DNA from: AP-15 sp963702685
Lineage (GTDB): Bacteria > Pseudomonadota > Alphaproteobacteria > ATCC43930 > CGMCC-115725
DNA: 64,000 nucleotides
Assembly: GCA_963702685.1 (NCBI GenBank)
Contig: CAVPDQ010000004.1
Span: 227,124 to 291,123, forward strand
Direction: 5' to 3'
Of the stretch, positions 26,214 to 35,994 are shown one piece after another. The notes below the pieces were generated by a model. That model made no database searches and had not been told where the DNA came from. It worked only from the letters and a program-made list of their open reading frames with translations. Both the position numbers and the translations under genes were made by a program. Numbering within the stretch: the stretch's first letter is position 1; each line of letters opens with the position of its first letter.

Positions 26214-27047
26214 TCAGAAGAAAGCCAGGGTGCGGATTTCGATGCTTTCGCGCGGCCGCGCATCGGGCGGCGTCGCCGGATCGGCAAAGGCGGTGTGCGC
26301 GGTGAACCGGGCGCGGCCGTCCTTCAGCAAATCATAAACCTTGAACACCAACGCCTCGTCGGGCCGCATATGCGGAAACCAGTACCAGCGATGCGCCGGG
26401 CTCCAGGTGATCGCCGAGGTCTGGCCGATGCGGTCGGGATAGCGGCGCTCGGTCACCACCATGTCGCCGGGCGAGAGGCTCTGCGCGTCGGCGATGGCGA
26501 GCGGCCAGCTTTCGACCGGATGGCGGATCGGCCGCCACACCTGGACGATCGCAAAGCGGCGCGCGAGGAGGGCGGGGGCCTCTTCGCCCATCAGGTCGCG
26601 CACCCGCTGCGGCGCCGACCATTCGGTGTAGTCGTTATGGACCCGGCGCACCGGATCGCGGATTTTGGCGGCCTCGCGCAATGCCTCGTCGGCGGTGCGC
26701 AAGGTGTGGTCGAAGACGACCACCCGATGGGCGCCGCTCTCCGCCATCACCAGCCGCTCCATCTCCGGGTAATAGACCCGGCGGATCTCGTCCTCGTCGT
26801 AGAAATCGGCGACGCGGGTGTCGTGACGGACAAAGCGGAAGCCGCCGCGCTCGAGCGCGAATTCGCCGGCATGGGGCCGGCCATTGCGCAACGTGACGCG
26901 ATGCTCCTCCGACCCGCCGCCGACCCGCTCGTCGGAGGCGCCGGGCGCGCCGACGAGGGTGACCGGCATCGCCTTGGTATCGACGGAGTAATTCAGGGTT
27001 GCCTCGATCGTCTCACGCTCGGTGTCGAGCGCGGCGAGCTCTGCCAT
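26214..27047 (-). CDS. CmcJ/NvfI family oxidoreductase
   Basis: A 277-residue protein. ATG 27047 is chosen because GGAAGGAG lies about seven bases upstream. The family pattern is clear: HRVVVFDHTLR, RRVHNDYTEWSAPQRVRDL, VWRPIRHPVESWPLAIADAQ, and MVVTERRYPDRIGQTSAI leading to WYWFPHMRPDEAL. Related fungal and bacterial proteins are non-haem Fe(II)/2-oxoglutarate-like oxygenases or methoxylation partners in secondary metabolism. The substrate here is unknown. It sits directly upstream of the diiron oxygenase gene. Confidence 0.8.
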   Translation of the reverse strand: MAELAALDTERETIEATLNYSVDTKAMPVTLVGAPGASDERVGGGSEEHRVTLRNGRPHAGEFALERGGFRFVRHDTRVADFYDEDEIRRVYYPEMERLVMAESGAHRVVVFDHTLRTADEALREAAKIRDPVRRVHNDYTEWSAPQRVRDLMGEEAPALLARRFAIVQVWRPIRHPVESWPLAIADAQSLSPGDMVVTERRYPDRIGQTSAITWSPAHRWYWFPHMRPDEALVFKVYDLLKDGRARFTAHTAFADPATPPDARPRESIEIRTLAFF

Positions 27048-27225
27048 GATTGCTCCTTCCGGCACCTCTTTGGATGATAGGTCGCCGGCCCGGCCAAAAC
27101 AACCGCCGCCCGCGGGCGGTAGTGTCTCACTTTGATTGCAACAGACCTTGGACGCGGGTGTCGCGCGCGCCGCTCCGCTCCCATATGCTCAGCGGAAGGC
27201 AACGGACGGAGCTAGGCCTGCTCAC

Positions 27226-27396
27226 ATGGTCGCGCTCTATGCCCTTTGGTACAACTTCGTCCGGATCGACAAAACGCTTCGGGTGAGCCCGGCGATGGCG
27301 GCCGGAATCGAAATCCGGCTTTGGTCGATGGAGGACGTAATCGCCTTATTTGACGTCAGGTTACAAAAAATCAGCGGCAATACTCTTGTGAGTTAG
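27226..27396 (+). pseudogene. C-terminal fragment of an IS1-like transposase
   Basis: The frame encodes HMVALYALWYNFVRIDKT followed by LRVSPAMAAGIE and IRLWSMEDVIALFD, the C-terminal end of a widespread alphaproteobacterial transposase annotated as IS1-like. Only about 55 residues remain and the upstream DDE domain is missing. It is a relic of an insertion next to the CmcJ promoter region. Confidence 0.7.
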
Positions 27397-27614
27397 ACTG
27401 GCTGTATTTTGTCGGGGTCAACCCAAATAGTATGCTCGTCTCCTTTACTATCGCTAAATTCAAGCTCGGCTTGCCCGTACGAAATGCCGGCGAACTTTAC
27501 GGGTCTCCCTATGACAGATTTTATCGCGGCTTGGTCATCCTCCGGCAAGTTAGCCAATAATGCGTGGGGTACGCTTAGAAGGACCACTAGATCTCCAGGC
27601 TGTAGATTTGGCAT
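27393..27614 (-). CDS. Small SH3/KOW-like protein of unknown function
   Basis: A 73-residue protein starting MPNLQPGDLVVLLSVPHALL, continuing with IKSVIGRPVKFAGISYGQAELEF and ending with HTIWVDPDKIQPV. The PGDLVVL opening, a central GRPVKFAG turn and a W-V-DP-I ending suggest an all-beta SH3-like barrel. No family was recognised with certainty. Its last codons overlap the transposase remnant by four bases on the other strand. Confidence 0.6.
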   Translation of the reverse strand: MPNLQPGDLVVLLSVPHALLANLPEDDQAAIKSVIGRPVKFAGISYGQAELEFSDSKGDEHTIWVDPDKIQPV

Positions 27615-27632
27615 TTGGTATCGCCCCGCTAA

Positions 27633-27863
27633 TCATCCAGAGCATCGGCATTTCACGTGTTTTGGCTTCATCCCCAAGGTGTGGATTGCGTCCCGTTTGG
27701 CCTGCTTTGCGGCGCCTGCGCAGTCAGGCTCCGTCGCCGACGCGATGGCGTACGAAAGAAAACCGGGCGGTATGTTCCCTGGCATGCTATCGTCGGCATC
27801 AGCTCGGCAGGTGCACGTACATCCGCGTGGCGGCTTCTCCGGCAAAGCGATGGACCGCGCCAT
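27633..27863 (-). CDS. Possible small cysteine-containing protein
   Basis: A 76-residue frame with CTCTCRADADDSMPGNIPPG, SYAIASATEPDCAGAAKQAK and a final LGMKPKHVKCRCSG. The regular cysteine spacing and the AAKQAKRDAIHTLG helix resemble small conserved hypothetical proteins, but the N-terminus is unconvincing and may be truncated. The rest of the 27615-28126 spacer shows no feature. Confidence 0.35.
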   Translation of the reverse strand: MARSIALPEKPPRGCTCTCRADADDSMPGNIPPGFLSYAIASATEPDCAGAAKQAKRDAIHTLGMKPKHVKCRCSG

Positions 27864-28126
27864 ATCTCCTGCAATCGTTAATCAACGCAATCGCTCATCT
27901 TCTCGTTCCGGTCGTGACCGTGCCGCATCCGTTGCTGGCCCGTCAAGAGGCGCCCACCTACCACACCAATGCGGCGCCACGATGGCGGCTTCGGCGCTGT
28001 TACATTCAAACTGAGAACACTACCCGGCGGGCGCGAGAAGCTCGCCGCAGCCTGGCCGGGCCGGTCGGTTGCCCGGCAGCGGCCGATGCCGGGGCGTCCA
28101 CCCTCATTTCCGCCCTTTTTGGCGGC

Positions 28127-30136
28127 CTACACGTCGAGGTCGCGGGCGAAGCGGGCGTTTTTTTGGATGTAGTCGAAGCGCAGCTCGGGGCGGCGGCCCA
28201 TCAGGGTTTCGACGAGATCGCGGGTGCGGGTGAATTCGGCGGCAACGGGCTCGGTCGCCGCCCCGGGCTCCCCTGGGTCGGGCTTGGGCGGCAGGGTCAC
28301 GCGCAGCAGGGTGCGCTGGGCCGGGGCCATCGTCGTCGCCTTCAAATAGCGCGCCGGCATTTCGCCGAGCCCCTTGAAGCGGCTGATCTCGATCTTGCCG
28401 CGGCCGTTGAAAGCGTGCGCGAGGAGCTCCTCGCGATGCGCGTCGTCGCGGGCATAGAGCGTCGTCTCGCCCTGGGTCAGGCGATAAAGCGGCGGCAAGG
28501 CGAGATAGAGGTGGCCGTTTTCGACCAGGAGCGGCATCTCACGGAAAAAAAACGTCATCAGCAGCGAGGCGATGTGGGCGCCGTCGACATCGGCGTCGGT
28601 CATGATCACGACGCGCTCGTAGCGCAGCGCCTCCTCGCGGTAATGGCTGCCGGAGCCGGCGCCGAGCGCCAGGACGATGTCGGCCAATTCCTGGTTTGCC
28701 TTCATCTTGTCGGCCGACGCGCTGGCGACATTCAGGATTTTGCCGCGCAACGGCAGGATCGCCTGGGTTTCGCGGTCGCGCGCCTGCTTTGCCGAGCCGC
28801 CGGCGCTGTCGCCTTCGACGAGAAAGACCTCGGTGCCGCCGGCGCTGCCGCGAGAGCAATCGGCGAGCTTCCCCGGCAGGCGCAATTTGCGGGTCGCGGT
28901 CTTGCGCGCGAGCTCGCGTTCCTGGCGCCGCCGCTGGCGCTCGTCGGCACGCTCGGCGATGTGGTCGAGCAGCGCCCGCGCCGCCGTCGGGTCGGCGCCG
29001 AGCCAGTGGTCGAAATGGTCCTTGACCGCATTCTCGACGAGCCGCGTCGCCTCGGGCGAGGCCAGCCGCTCCTTGGTCTGGCCCTGAAACTGCGGCTCGC
29101 GCAGGAACAGGGACAGCAATATCGCCGCGCTGGCGGTCACGTCCTCGCCGGTCGCCTGGGCGATGCGGCGATTGCCGGCAAGCTCGCCATAGGCTTTGAC
29201 CCCGCGCAAGAGGGCGCTCCTCAGCCCGGCCTCGTGGGTCCCGCCCTCGGCAGTCGGGATTGTGTTGCAATAGGACTGGCTGAATTTGTCGTCGTCGTCG
29301 TCGAGCCAGGCCACCGCCCATTCGACATGACCGCCCTCGGCGAAATCGACGCGACCCAAAAACGGGCGCGGCGTCAGCGTCGGGCGACCGTCGAGGCTGG
29401 CGCCGAGAAAATCGGCGAGCCCGCCGGGGAAATGGAGGCGCGCCTCGGCGGGCACGCCATCGGGGCGCGGCAAAGCCGGGTCGCAGCTCCAGCGGATTTC
29501 AAGACCGCGATAGAGGTAGGCCTTGGAGCGCGCCATGCGGAAGATGATGGCCGGGCGGAAGCCGTGGCCGCCGAAAACCTCGGGGTCGGGGTGAAAGCGC
29601 ACGGTGGTGCCGCGCCGGTTGTGCACCGGTCCGCAATCCTCGATCGCGGCGAGCGGCGCGCCGCGGCGGTAACGCTGGCGCCAGAGCCGCCGGTCGCGGG
29701 CGATCTCGACCTCGAATTCGTCGGAAAGGGCGTTCACCACCGAGACCCCGACGCCGTGCAGCCCGCCCGAAATCCGATAGGCCTCGCCGCCGAACTTGCC
29801 GCCGGCATGCAACGTCGTCAGGATTACCTCGAGCGCCGATTTCTTCGGGAAGCGTGGATGAGGATCGACCGGGATGCCGCGGCCGTTGTCGCGCACCGTC
29901 AGCCAATCGCCGGCGGCGAGCTCGATCTCGATGCGGCTCGCATGGCCGCCGACCGCCTCGTCCATGGCGTTGTCGAGGACCTCGGCGGCAAGATGGTGCA
30001 ATCCGCGCTCGTCGGTGCCGCCGATATACATGCCGGGGCGGCGGCGCACCGGCTCGAGCCCTTCGAGGACCTCGATGTCCTTGGCCGAATAGCTGCCGGC
30101 CGGATTTTGCGCGGGTGTGTCGAACAGATCGGGCAT
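28127..30136 (-). CDS. parE: DNA topoisomerase IV subunit B
   Basis: A 669-residue type IIA topoisomerase ATPase subunit; ATG 30136 gives the standard MPDLFDTP start. GHKL motifs are visible in EVLDNAMDEA, RDNGRGIPV and GGLHGVGVSVVNALS. The TOPRIM domain has EGDSAGGSAKQARDRETQA and DADVDGAHI, and the C-terminus has FKGLGEMPARYL. It decatenates chromosomes together with ParC, which is not in the window. SAKQARDR distinguishes it from GyrB. Confidence 0.95.
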   Translation of the reverse strand: MPDLFDTPAQNPAGSYSAKDIEVLEGLEPVRRRPGMYIGGTDERGLHHLAAEVLDNAMDEAVGGHASRIEIELAAGDWLTVRDNGRGIPVDPHPRFPKKSALEVILTTLHAGGKFGGEAYRISGGLHGVGVSVVNALSDEFEVEIARDRRLWRQRYRRGAPLAAIEDCGPVHNRRGTTVRFHPDPEVFGGHGFRPAIIFRMARSKAYLYRGLEIRWSCDPALPRPDGVPAEARLHFPGGLADFLGASLDGRPTLTPRPFLGRVDFAEGGHVEWAVAWLDDDDDKFSQSYCNTIPTAEGGTHEAGLRSALLRGVKAYGELAGNRRIAQATGEDVTASAAILLSLFLREPQFQGQTKERLASPEATRLVENAVKDHFDHWLGADPTAARALLDHIAERADERQRRRQERELARKTATRKLRLPGKLADCSRGSAGGTEVFLVEGDSAGGSAKQARDRETQAILPLRGKILNVASASADKMKANQELADIVLALGAGSGSHYREEALRYERVVIMTDADVDGAHIASLLMTFFFREMPLLVENGHLYLALPPLYRLTQGETTLYARDDAHREELLAHAFNGRGKIEISRFKGLGEMPARYLKATTMAPAQRTLLRVTLPPKPDPGEPGAATEPVAAEFTRTRDLVETLMGRRPELRFDYIQKNARFARDLDV

Positions 30137-30268
30137 GACCCGGAATATCAGGAGGGGCCGCACCGGCGCAAGCAGCATTCTGTGGTCGGCGCCTATAGCT
30201 GCAACCAGATATAGGAGACATGTCGTTTGCGAGGAACTTCGCTCGCGCGCCCCGGTTCTACGATCATG

Positions 30269-30472
30269 ATGACCAACGAGCGCAAGATCTGGGAGGCGGC
30301 GCTGCTGCTGGTCCGGCGGCACGGCGCCGAAGCGGTCGATATCGCGCATCGCGAGGCGGTGCGGCTGCATGGCGGCGGCGACCAGCTGACTTGCGTCGTC
30401 TGGAGCTGGATCGCCCGTTCGACCGCCGAATTGCTGCGCCCGATCCCCGACGAAGACGAACGGATTCACTAA
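30269..30472 (+). CDS. Small protein resembling DUF6961
   Basis: A 67-residue protein from ATG 30269 (ATG 30266 also possible). It has the pattern ERKIWEAALLLVRRHGAEAV, then REAVRLHGGGD and VWSWIARSTAELL, a W.aA..V.r.HG..A...GD...W..IA layout like the small DUF6961 family. Function is unknown. It is divergent from parE and precedes msrB by about 75 bases. Confidence 0.6.
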   Translation: MTNERKIWEAALLLVRRHGAEAVDIAHREAVRLHGGGDQLTCVVWSWIARSTAELLRPIPDEDERIH

Positions 30473-30548
30473 GCGGGCTTGCACGGCCCCCTTGAGGGCG
30501 CGAGGATCGTGCCGACATTGGGTGCGGTTGGCTGCGAGGGATCGTTCG

Positions 30549-31028
30549 ATGGCGGAAGGGTTGTTGGCGCGGCTCGCCGGCCGCGGTAAGCCGGCAAAGG
30601 AATTCGAAGTTTCGCGCGACGACGCGGAGTGGCGAAAGAAATTGTCGCCGGCGCAATACAACGTGCTGCGCGAGCACGGCACCGAGCGCTCCGGGTCGAG
30701 CCCGCTCGACAACGAATCGGGCGCGGGCGTTTACCGTTGCGCCGGCTGCGGCCAGCCGCTCTTCGGCTCCGACAAGAAGTTTCACAGCGGCACCGGCTGG
30801 CCGAGCTTTACCGCCCCCTTGCCGGATGCGGTCGAGACCCAAGCCGACCGCAGCTTTCTGATGACCCGGACCGAGGTCCATTGCGCGCGCTGCGGCGGGC
30901 ATCTGGGGCACGTCTTCGACGACGGCCCGCGCCCGACCGGCCAGCGCTATTGCATGAACGGCCTTTCCCTCGATTTCCGGCCCGGCGAAAAGCCGCCCGA
31001 GGAGCCCGCACCGGGCGATAGCGGCTAG
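30549..31028 (+). CDS. msrB: Peptide-methionine (R)-S-oxide reductase
   Basis: A 159-residue protein from ATG 30549. It has the two zinc-binding CxxC pairs (CAGC at 64-67 and CARC at 112-115), the SGTGWPSF substrate loop and the catalytic cysteine C135 in RYCMNGLSLDF. The common RYCINSASL wording is altered at two positions, but the Arg-Tyr-Cys core is intact. It reduces methionine-R-sulfoxide in damaged proteins. Its stop overlaps the convergent cytochrome c gene by four bases. Confidence 0.93.
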   Translation: MAEGLLARLAGRGKPAKEFEVSRDDAEWRKKLSPAQYNVLREHGTERSGSSPLDNESGAGVYRCAGCGQPLFGSDKKFHSGTGWPSFTAPLPDAVETQADRSFLMTRTEVHCARCGGHLGHVFDDGPRPTGQRYCMNGLSLDFRPGEKPPEEPAPGDSG

Positions 31029-32981
31029 CGCGCGCCGCCGTTGCCGACGGCCATCGTGCGCTGCTGCAAGGTTTGCACGACCTGGGCGCCGAAATCCTGC
31101 ATCCAGGCGCGCTGCAACGCGTCGTCGGCCAGTTTTTGGGCGGTCACCTCGGCGCAATAGGCGGCGATCAACGCATTGGCGAGGTCGGCCGGCGGGGCTT
31201 TGGGGGCTTGCCCCAAAAAGCGCAGCGCGAGACCCGCGGCGGTGTCTCCGGCGAGCGGCAGCGCCGGTTTGCCGAGCAGCGCGCCTGCCTGCGTGACGAG
31301 ATCGGCCGGAACGAGATGGGCCGCGTCTTCCGGACAGGCAAGCGGGCCGCCAAACAATTCGGGCTCGCGGTAGACGAGCGACCGGCCGGCCGGGCTCGCC
31401 CAGATCACATCGACCGCCGGGATCGGCGCCGCTGCGGCTTGCGGCGATACTTCGGCCGCGACCTGCAGCGCAAAGCTGTGCAATTCGGCGGCCTTTTGCC
31501 AATCGGGGTCGCCCTTGGCCGCGACCACCGGGCAGTCGGCGGCGATCAGCGCGTTGACCACCTCGGCCGGGCCGGCGCCGGGCACGACGCGCTTATAGGT
31601 GGCGACCAGATCGGCGATCCGGTTGTCGCCGGCGTGGAGCAGCGCCGAGAGCCCGGAAACCGCGACCGGGTTCGGGCCCGCTGTCCCCGGCGCGCCGCCG
31701 AGCCGCGGGCAATCGAAGCCGGAGGCGGCCTGGCTCCCGTAATCGGGGACCCCGGCGGCCGAGCGCCAGGCGGCGACCATCTGCGGCGTGGCGTTGGCCG
31801 TCCCCTTGTTGCCCCAGCTGGTGCGCACGTAATTGACGAGATCGGCGAGCCGGTCGTCGGTAAAGCGCCCGGCAAAAGACGGCATCGCGCTCGTAATTGC
31901 CGCCCGGCTTTAGCCCTTCGAGCGCCACCGCGATGACATTGTAGGGCTCGGCCGCGGTGACCGCGGGATTGTCGGCGAGCGGCGGCACCGCCCCCGGAAT
32001 GCCGGTGCCGTGGTCCTGATGGCAGGCGGCGCAGTTGTCGATATAGAGCCCGGCGGCGCGGCGATAGGTGGCGGGTGGCAGCGGCGACAGCTTTTCCGGC
32101 GCGGGCATGTCGGGCGGCGGCGGGCTGTCGAGGAGCCAGGTCGCGAGGTCGCCGAGATCGGCCGGCGTCAGCTAGGCGAGGCTGTCGTGCACGACCGTCG
32201 CCATCGGCCCCAGCACCACAGTTTTTTCGGGCGCGGTGCCGGTTTTCAGAAACTGGACCAGATCATTGTGGCTCCAGGTTTTGGCGAGCGCCGCCGAGGC
32301 GATGTCGGGCGCATAGAAGCCGTCGATCGCGGTGCCGGTGAACTGCGCCTTTCCTTTGATCGCCCCCATGACGTCGCGTGGGCTGTGGCAGTCCGAGCAG
32401 TGCGCCAGCGCCTCGACGAGATACCCGCCGCGGCTCCATTCGGGGCTCTTGCCGGCGGTCGGCTGGTAATAGCCGGGAGCGAAAAAGAGCTCGCGCCAAG
32501 CGATCATCCCGATCCGGACGTTGAATGGGAATTCGAGCCGGTTCTCGCGGTTCGGAGCGGCGATCGGCGGCAGGCGGCGGATATAGGCCCACAGCGCCTT
32601 CAGGTCGTCGTCCTCGATCTTGGTGAAAGCATCGAACGGCATCGCCGGGTAGAGATAGGCGCCGTCGGCGCGGATGCCGTCATGCAAGGCGCGCTTGAAA
32701 TCGGCAAAGCTCCAGCCGCCGATGCCGGTCGCCTTGTCCGAGGTGATGTTGACCGAATAGATCGTCCCGAACGGGGTCGCGAGGCCAAGGCCGCCGCCAT
32801 AGGGCTTTGCCTTGTCGCCGGTATGGCAAGGCATGCAATCGGCCGCGCGCGCCAGATATTCGCCGCGGGCGACGAGGCCGGCATCGTCAGTGCCTGACCG
32901 CGCCAGCACCGCACCCCCGCCGACCGATATCGCAGCAAGAAAAGCCGCTGCCAGAACAGCCCGTTCAACCCAGCACAGCAT
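31025..32981 (-). CDS. Triheme cytochrome c with a duplicated C-terminal extension (one amber codon, one frame break)
   Basis: Three CxxCH sites (CMPCH, CSDCH, CAACH) follow a signal peptide in the layout of alcohol/gluconate dehydrogenase cytochrome c subunits, which pass electrons from a periplasmic dehydrogenase to the quinone pool. An in-frame TAG at 32172-32174 interrupts DSLA*LTPADL, and a surplus base near 31881 shifts the frame before MPSFAGRFTDDRL; both flanking frames continue the homology. After the third heme domain about 230 extra residues contain two similar units, each with a CP start and an NALIAA.C core. The gene may be real with errors, or decaying. Confidence 0.7.
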
Positions 32982-33160
32982 TCGCCGGTTCTGCCCCCCG
33001 CCACCCCGACGGCCGACGCAAGTTATGAGCGCGAGCCGAAAAAATCAAATATGTCCGATATCTCCGCCGGAGGCGCTGCTCCGAGCGATATGCCCTGCGC
33101 AAGAGGTCTTTCCGCAAATAGAAAGTTGAAGTAAGCTTTATTATCGAAGGAGCCGCCGCA

Positions 33161-34927
33161 ATGGGCCCCCAGCAGCGAGAACGTGTCGCACGACGGCTGG
33201 TTGCGATCCTGGCAACTGATATTGCCGGCTATTCTCGACTGATGGCGGCGGACGAGGAAGGAACGCTCGCACGCCTCAAGGCGCTCTATCAGGGGCTGCT
33301 GGCGCCGAAGATCGCCGAGCACAACGGCCGCATCGTCAAGACTTTCGGCGACGGCATGCTTGCGGAATTTGCCAGCGTCGTCGATGCCGTGCGCTGCGCC
33401 GTCGAGGTCCAGCAAGCGGTTTCCGAATGCAACGCCGATGTCGCCGCCGCCGACCGCATGGAGCTGAGAATTGGCATCAACCTCGGCGACGCGATCGTCG
33501 ACGGTGATGACCTCTACGGCGACAGCGTCAATATCGCCTCGCGGATCGAAGCGCTCGCCGATCCCGGCGGGGTGCTCGTCTCCAGCACGGTCTATGACCA
33601 TGTGCACGGTCGCCCACCCTATGTCTTTGAGGATTTGGGCGAGCACCAGGTCAAGAACATTCCTCGCCCGGTCCGCGTCTTTCGCGTCAAAATCGCCGAG
33701 ACCGCCGCGGCAAAGGCGTTCTTGCCGTTGCCAGACAAGCCGTCACTGGCGGTGCTGGCATTTGAAAACATGACGGGCGATGCCGAGCAAGATTATTTTG
33801 TCGACGGTATCGTCGAAGAGATTATTACCGCGATCTCGCGCCTGCATTGGCTGTTCGTCATCGCGCGCAATTCGAGCTTTGTCTATAAGGGGCGTGCGGT
33901 CGACATCAAGCAGGTGGCGCGCGAATTGGGCGTGCGCTATGTCCTCGAGGGCAGTGTGCGCAAATCCGGCTCCCGTGTGCGGATCAGCGGCCAGTTGATC
34001 GATGCGGTATCCAGCGCCCATATCTGGGCCGATCGTTTCGACGGCGCGCTCGACGACATCTTCGATTTGCAGGACCAGGTCGCAAAAAGCGTTGTCGGCG
34101 CGATCGAACCCAAGCTCCGCCAGTCGGAAATCGAGCGCGCGCTGCACAAAACGGCCGAACGCCTCGACGCCCATGATTTGTACCTGAGGGCGCTCGGACA
34201 ATTTCACCAGCACGCCCCGGAAGCGCTGCGCGCGGCGATCGGGCTCTTATGGCAGGCGCTCGCGGTCGATCCGGCCTATGCCCCGGCGGCGGCATTGATC
34301 GGTGAGTGCCGTGTCGTCCAAAGCGCGCATGCCTGGGAAACGGTCTCCGGTGAAGAACGCGCGGAAAGCGTGCGCTTGGCAAAGCTGGCGCTTCAATCGG
34401 GCCAGGACGATCCGGATGTTCTTTGGATGGCTGCCTTCAGCCTGTTGAATTTCGCCCGCGAGCATGACCGGGCGGCCAGCCTCGTCGAACGCGCGCTCAC
34501 GCTCAATCCCAATTCGGCTCGGGCGTGGGAGGCAAAAGGCTGGGTCGATTGCCATCGAAATCGGCCGGGCCCGGCGATCGAAGCGTTCGAGCACGCGATC
34601 CGGCTGAGCCCGCTCGACCCGCTCAGCGGCTATTTCAAGGCGGGGCTTGCGCTCGCCAGACTGCTCGCCGAGGAATATGAGGCTGCCTGCCGTTGGGCGG
34701 ATCAGGCGTTGCGTGAATTTCCCCGCTTCACGTCGGCGCTGCGCACCAAGGCGGCCTCCTGCGGCTATCTCGGCCGCCTCGACGAGGCGCGCGAGTGCAT
34801 CGGCCAGCTGCTCGACCTGCAACCCGGGTTGACGATCAGCCGATGGCGGTCGGTAACGGCTCTTTCGCCAGACGTCGCGGCTCTGTGCGCCTCCGGCCTG
34901 CGCAAAGCCGGCTTGCCGGAAATGTGA
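33161..34927 (+). CDS. Class III adenylate/guanylate cyclase with TPR-like C-terminal region
   Basis: A 588-residue protein preceded by GAAGGAG. The N-terminal cyclase domain has the metal aspartates D20 (ATDIAGYSR) and D64 (TFGDGM), and the transition-state pair N124 and R128 in DSVNIASRIEA. A LAVLAFENMTGDAEQDYFVDG segment leads into a TolB-N-like/FlgO-like region and then helical repeats resembling TPRs (about residues 340-560). The lack of a membrane anchor suggests a cytoplasmic cAMP or cGMP producer. The signal it senses is unknown. Confidence 0.85.
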   Translation: MGPQQRERVARRLVAILATDIAGYSRLMAADEEGTLARLKALYQGLLAPKIAEHNGRIVKTFGDGMLAEFASVVDAVRCAVEVQQAVSECNADVAAADRMELRIGINLGDAIVDGDDLYGDSVNIASRIEALADPGGVLVSSTVYDHVHGRPPYVFEDLGEHQVKNIPRPVRVFRVKIAETAAAKAFLPLPDKPSLAVLAFENMTGDAEQDYFVDGIVEEIITAISRLHWLFVIARNSSFVYKGRAVDIKQVARELGVRYVLEGSVRKSGSRVRISGQLIDAVSSAHIWADRFDGALDDIFDLQDQVAKSVVGAIEPKLRQSEIERALHKTAERLDAHDLYLRALGQFHQHAPEALRAAIGLLWQALAVDPAYAPAAALIGECRVVQSAHAWETVSGEERAESVRLAKLALQSGQDDPDVLWMAAFSLLNFAREHDRAASLVERALTLNPNSARAWEAKGWVDCHRNRPGPAIEAFEHAIRLSPLDPLSGYFKAGLALARLLAEEYEAACRWADQALREFPRFTSALRTKAASCGYLGRLDEARECIGQLLDLQPGLTISRWRSVTALSPDVAALCASGLRKAGLPEM

Positions 34928-35211
34928 GAACCCGCCGGACGGTCCAGCAATTGGACCGCGGGAAATTCGGCCATAGCGGGAAATTCGACCATATTCGTTG
35001 GAGACACCCCCGCCGCGGACGCGACCGGCGCTGCCGAAGCCTTATGACCTTTCCCGACCTCGGGTCGAATCATCGACAGGGGCGTGTCGCCGGGTTGCGC
35101 GGACCGGAATCGCCCTCCCGGCCTCGATCGGGGGAGGCTCCGTTTTTGAGGGCGCAACCGAGCCCGTCCGCATCAGGCTCCCGCTGACGCTGAGGCAAAC
35201 CGTTGCACCCC

Positions 35212-35994
35212 TCATTGCTCGAGGCTGAAGCGGATCGCGACAGATACTTCGATGCGCGGCTGGGGCATGTCGGCGGGAAAAGGCGGCATGACCGCACCTT
35301 GCATCATCCGCGCGACCGCGGCATCGAGATCGGGATAACCCGAGCTTTGGCCGATCGCGAACGCATCGACGCGGCCGCTGCGGTCGACCGTGAAGCGCAG
35401 CACCACGCGGCCTTGCTCACGCCGCTGGCGCGCGGTTGCGGGATAGCGCTTATGGCTCTCGAGCCACTCGCCGAGCGCGGCACGATAACCTGGGCTGACC
35501 TCGGCCGAGGGTGCGGGCTCCCGTCGTGGGGCCGGCACGTAGGCGGTCTGCGGCGGCGCGGCAGGTGCGCGGGGAGCGACCGGCGCCGGCGGCGTATAGC
35601 GCGGCGGCGGCTCGCGTTCGGGTCGCTTCTCCACCGGCCGGCGCAACGGCGGCACGCGCGGCTTGCGCGGCGGTGGCGGTGGCGGTTCGGCGACCGTCGC
35701 TTCCGGCGCCGGCGGCAGCGGTTCGAGCTTTGGCGGCGGGAGAGGCGGCGGTGGCGGCGGCTGAACAACCGGCGGCGGTGGTGGTGGCGGCGGCGGCTTC
35801 GGTGGCTGGGGCGGCTGGGTCGGGGGCGGCGGAGCGGGAGGCTGGGGCAGCGATGGCACGACCGCGACCTCGATCCCGGTTTCGGCGGGCGGCGGCGACC
35901 GGCGGGCCGGAGGCGGCGGCAGCAGCAGCAAAAGCGCCAAGCAAGCCGCATGCGCCGCTACCGACAGCGCCAGAGAAACCCGGAAGCCCGTCAC
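35212..35994 (-). CDS. tonB: TonB family energy-transducing protein
   Basis: A 260-residue protein with an N-terminal membrane anchor (VSLALSVAAHAACLALLLLL). A proline-rich periplasm-spanning region of about 130 residues is followed by a C-terminal TonB domain with GYRAALGEWLESHKRYPATA, GRVVLRFTVDRSGRV and SGYPDLDAAV. It transmits the proton-motive force from ExbB/ExbD to outer-membrane receptors. Its start overlaps the exbD stop by four bases. It stands upstream of the PQQ/methanol oxidation genes, and no TonB-dependent receptor is visible here. Confidence 0.92.
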   Translation of the reverse strand: MTGFRVSLALSVAAHAACLALLLLLPPPPARRSPPPAETGIEVAVVPSLPQPPAPPPPTQPPQPPKPPPPPPPPPVVQPPPPPPLPPPKLEPLPPAPEATVAEPPPPPPRKPRVPPLRRPVEKRPEREPPPRYTPPAPVAPRAPAAPPQTAYVPAPRREPAPSAEVSPGYRAALGEWLESHKRYPATARQRREQGRVVLRFTVDRSGRVDAFAIGQSSGYPDLDAAVARMMQGAVMPPFPADMPQPRIEVSVAIRFSLEQ

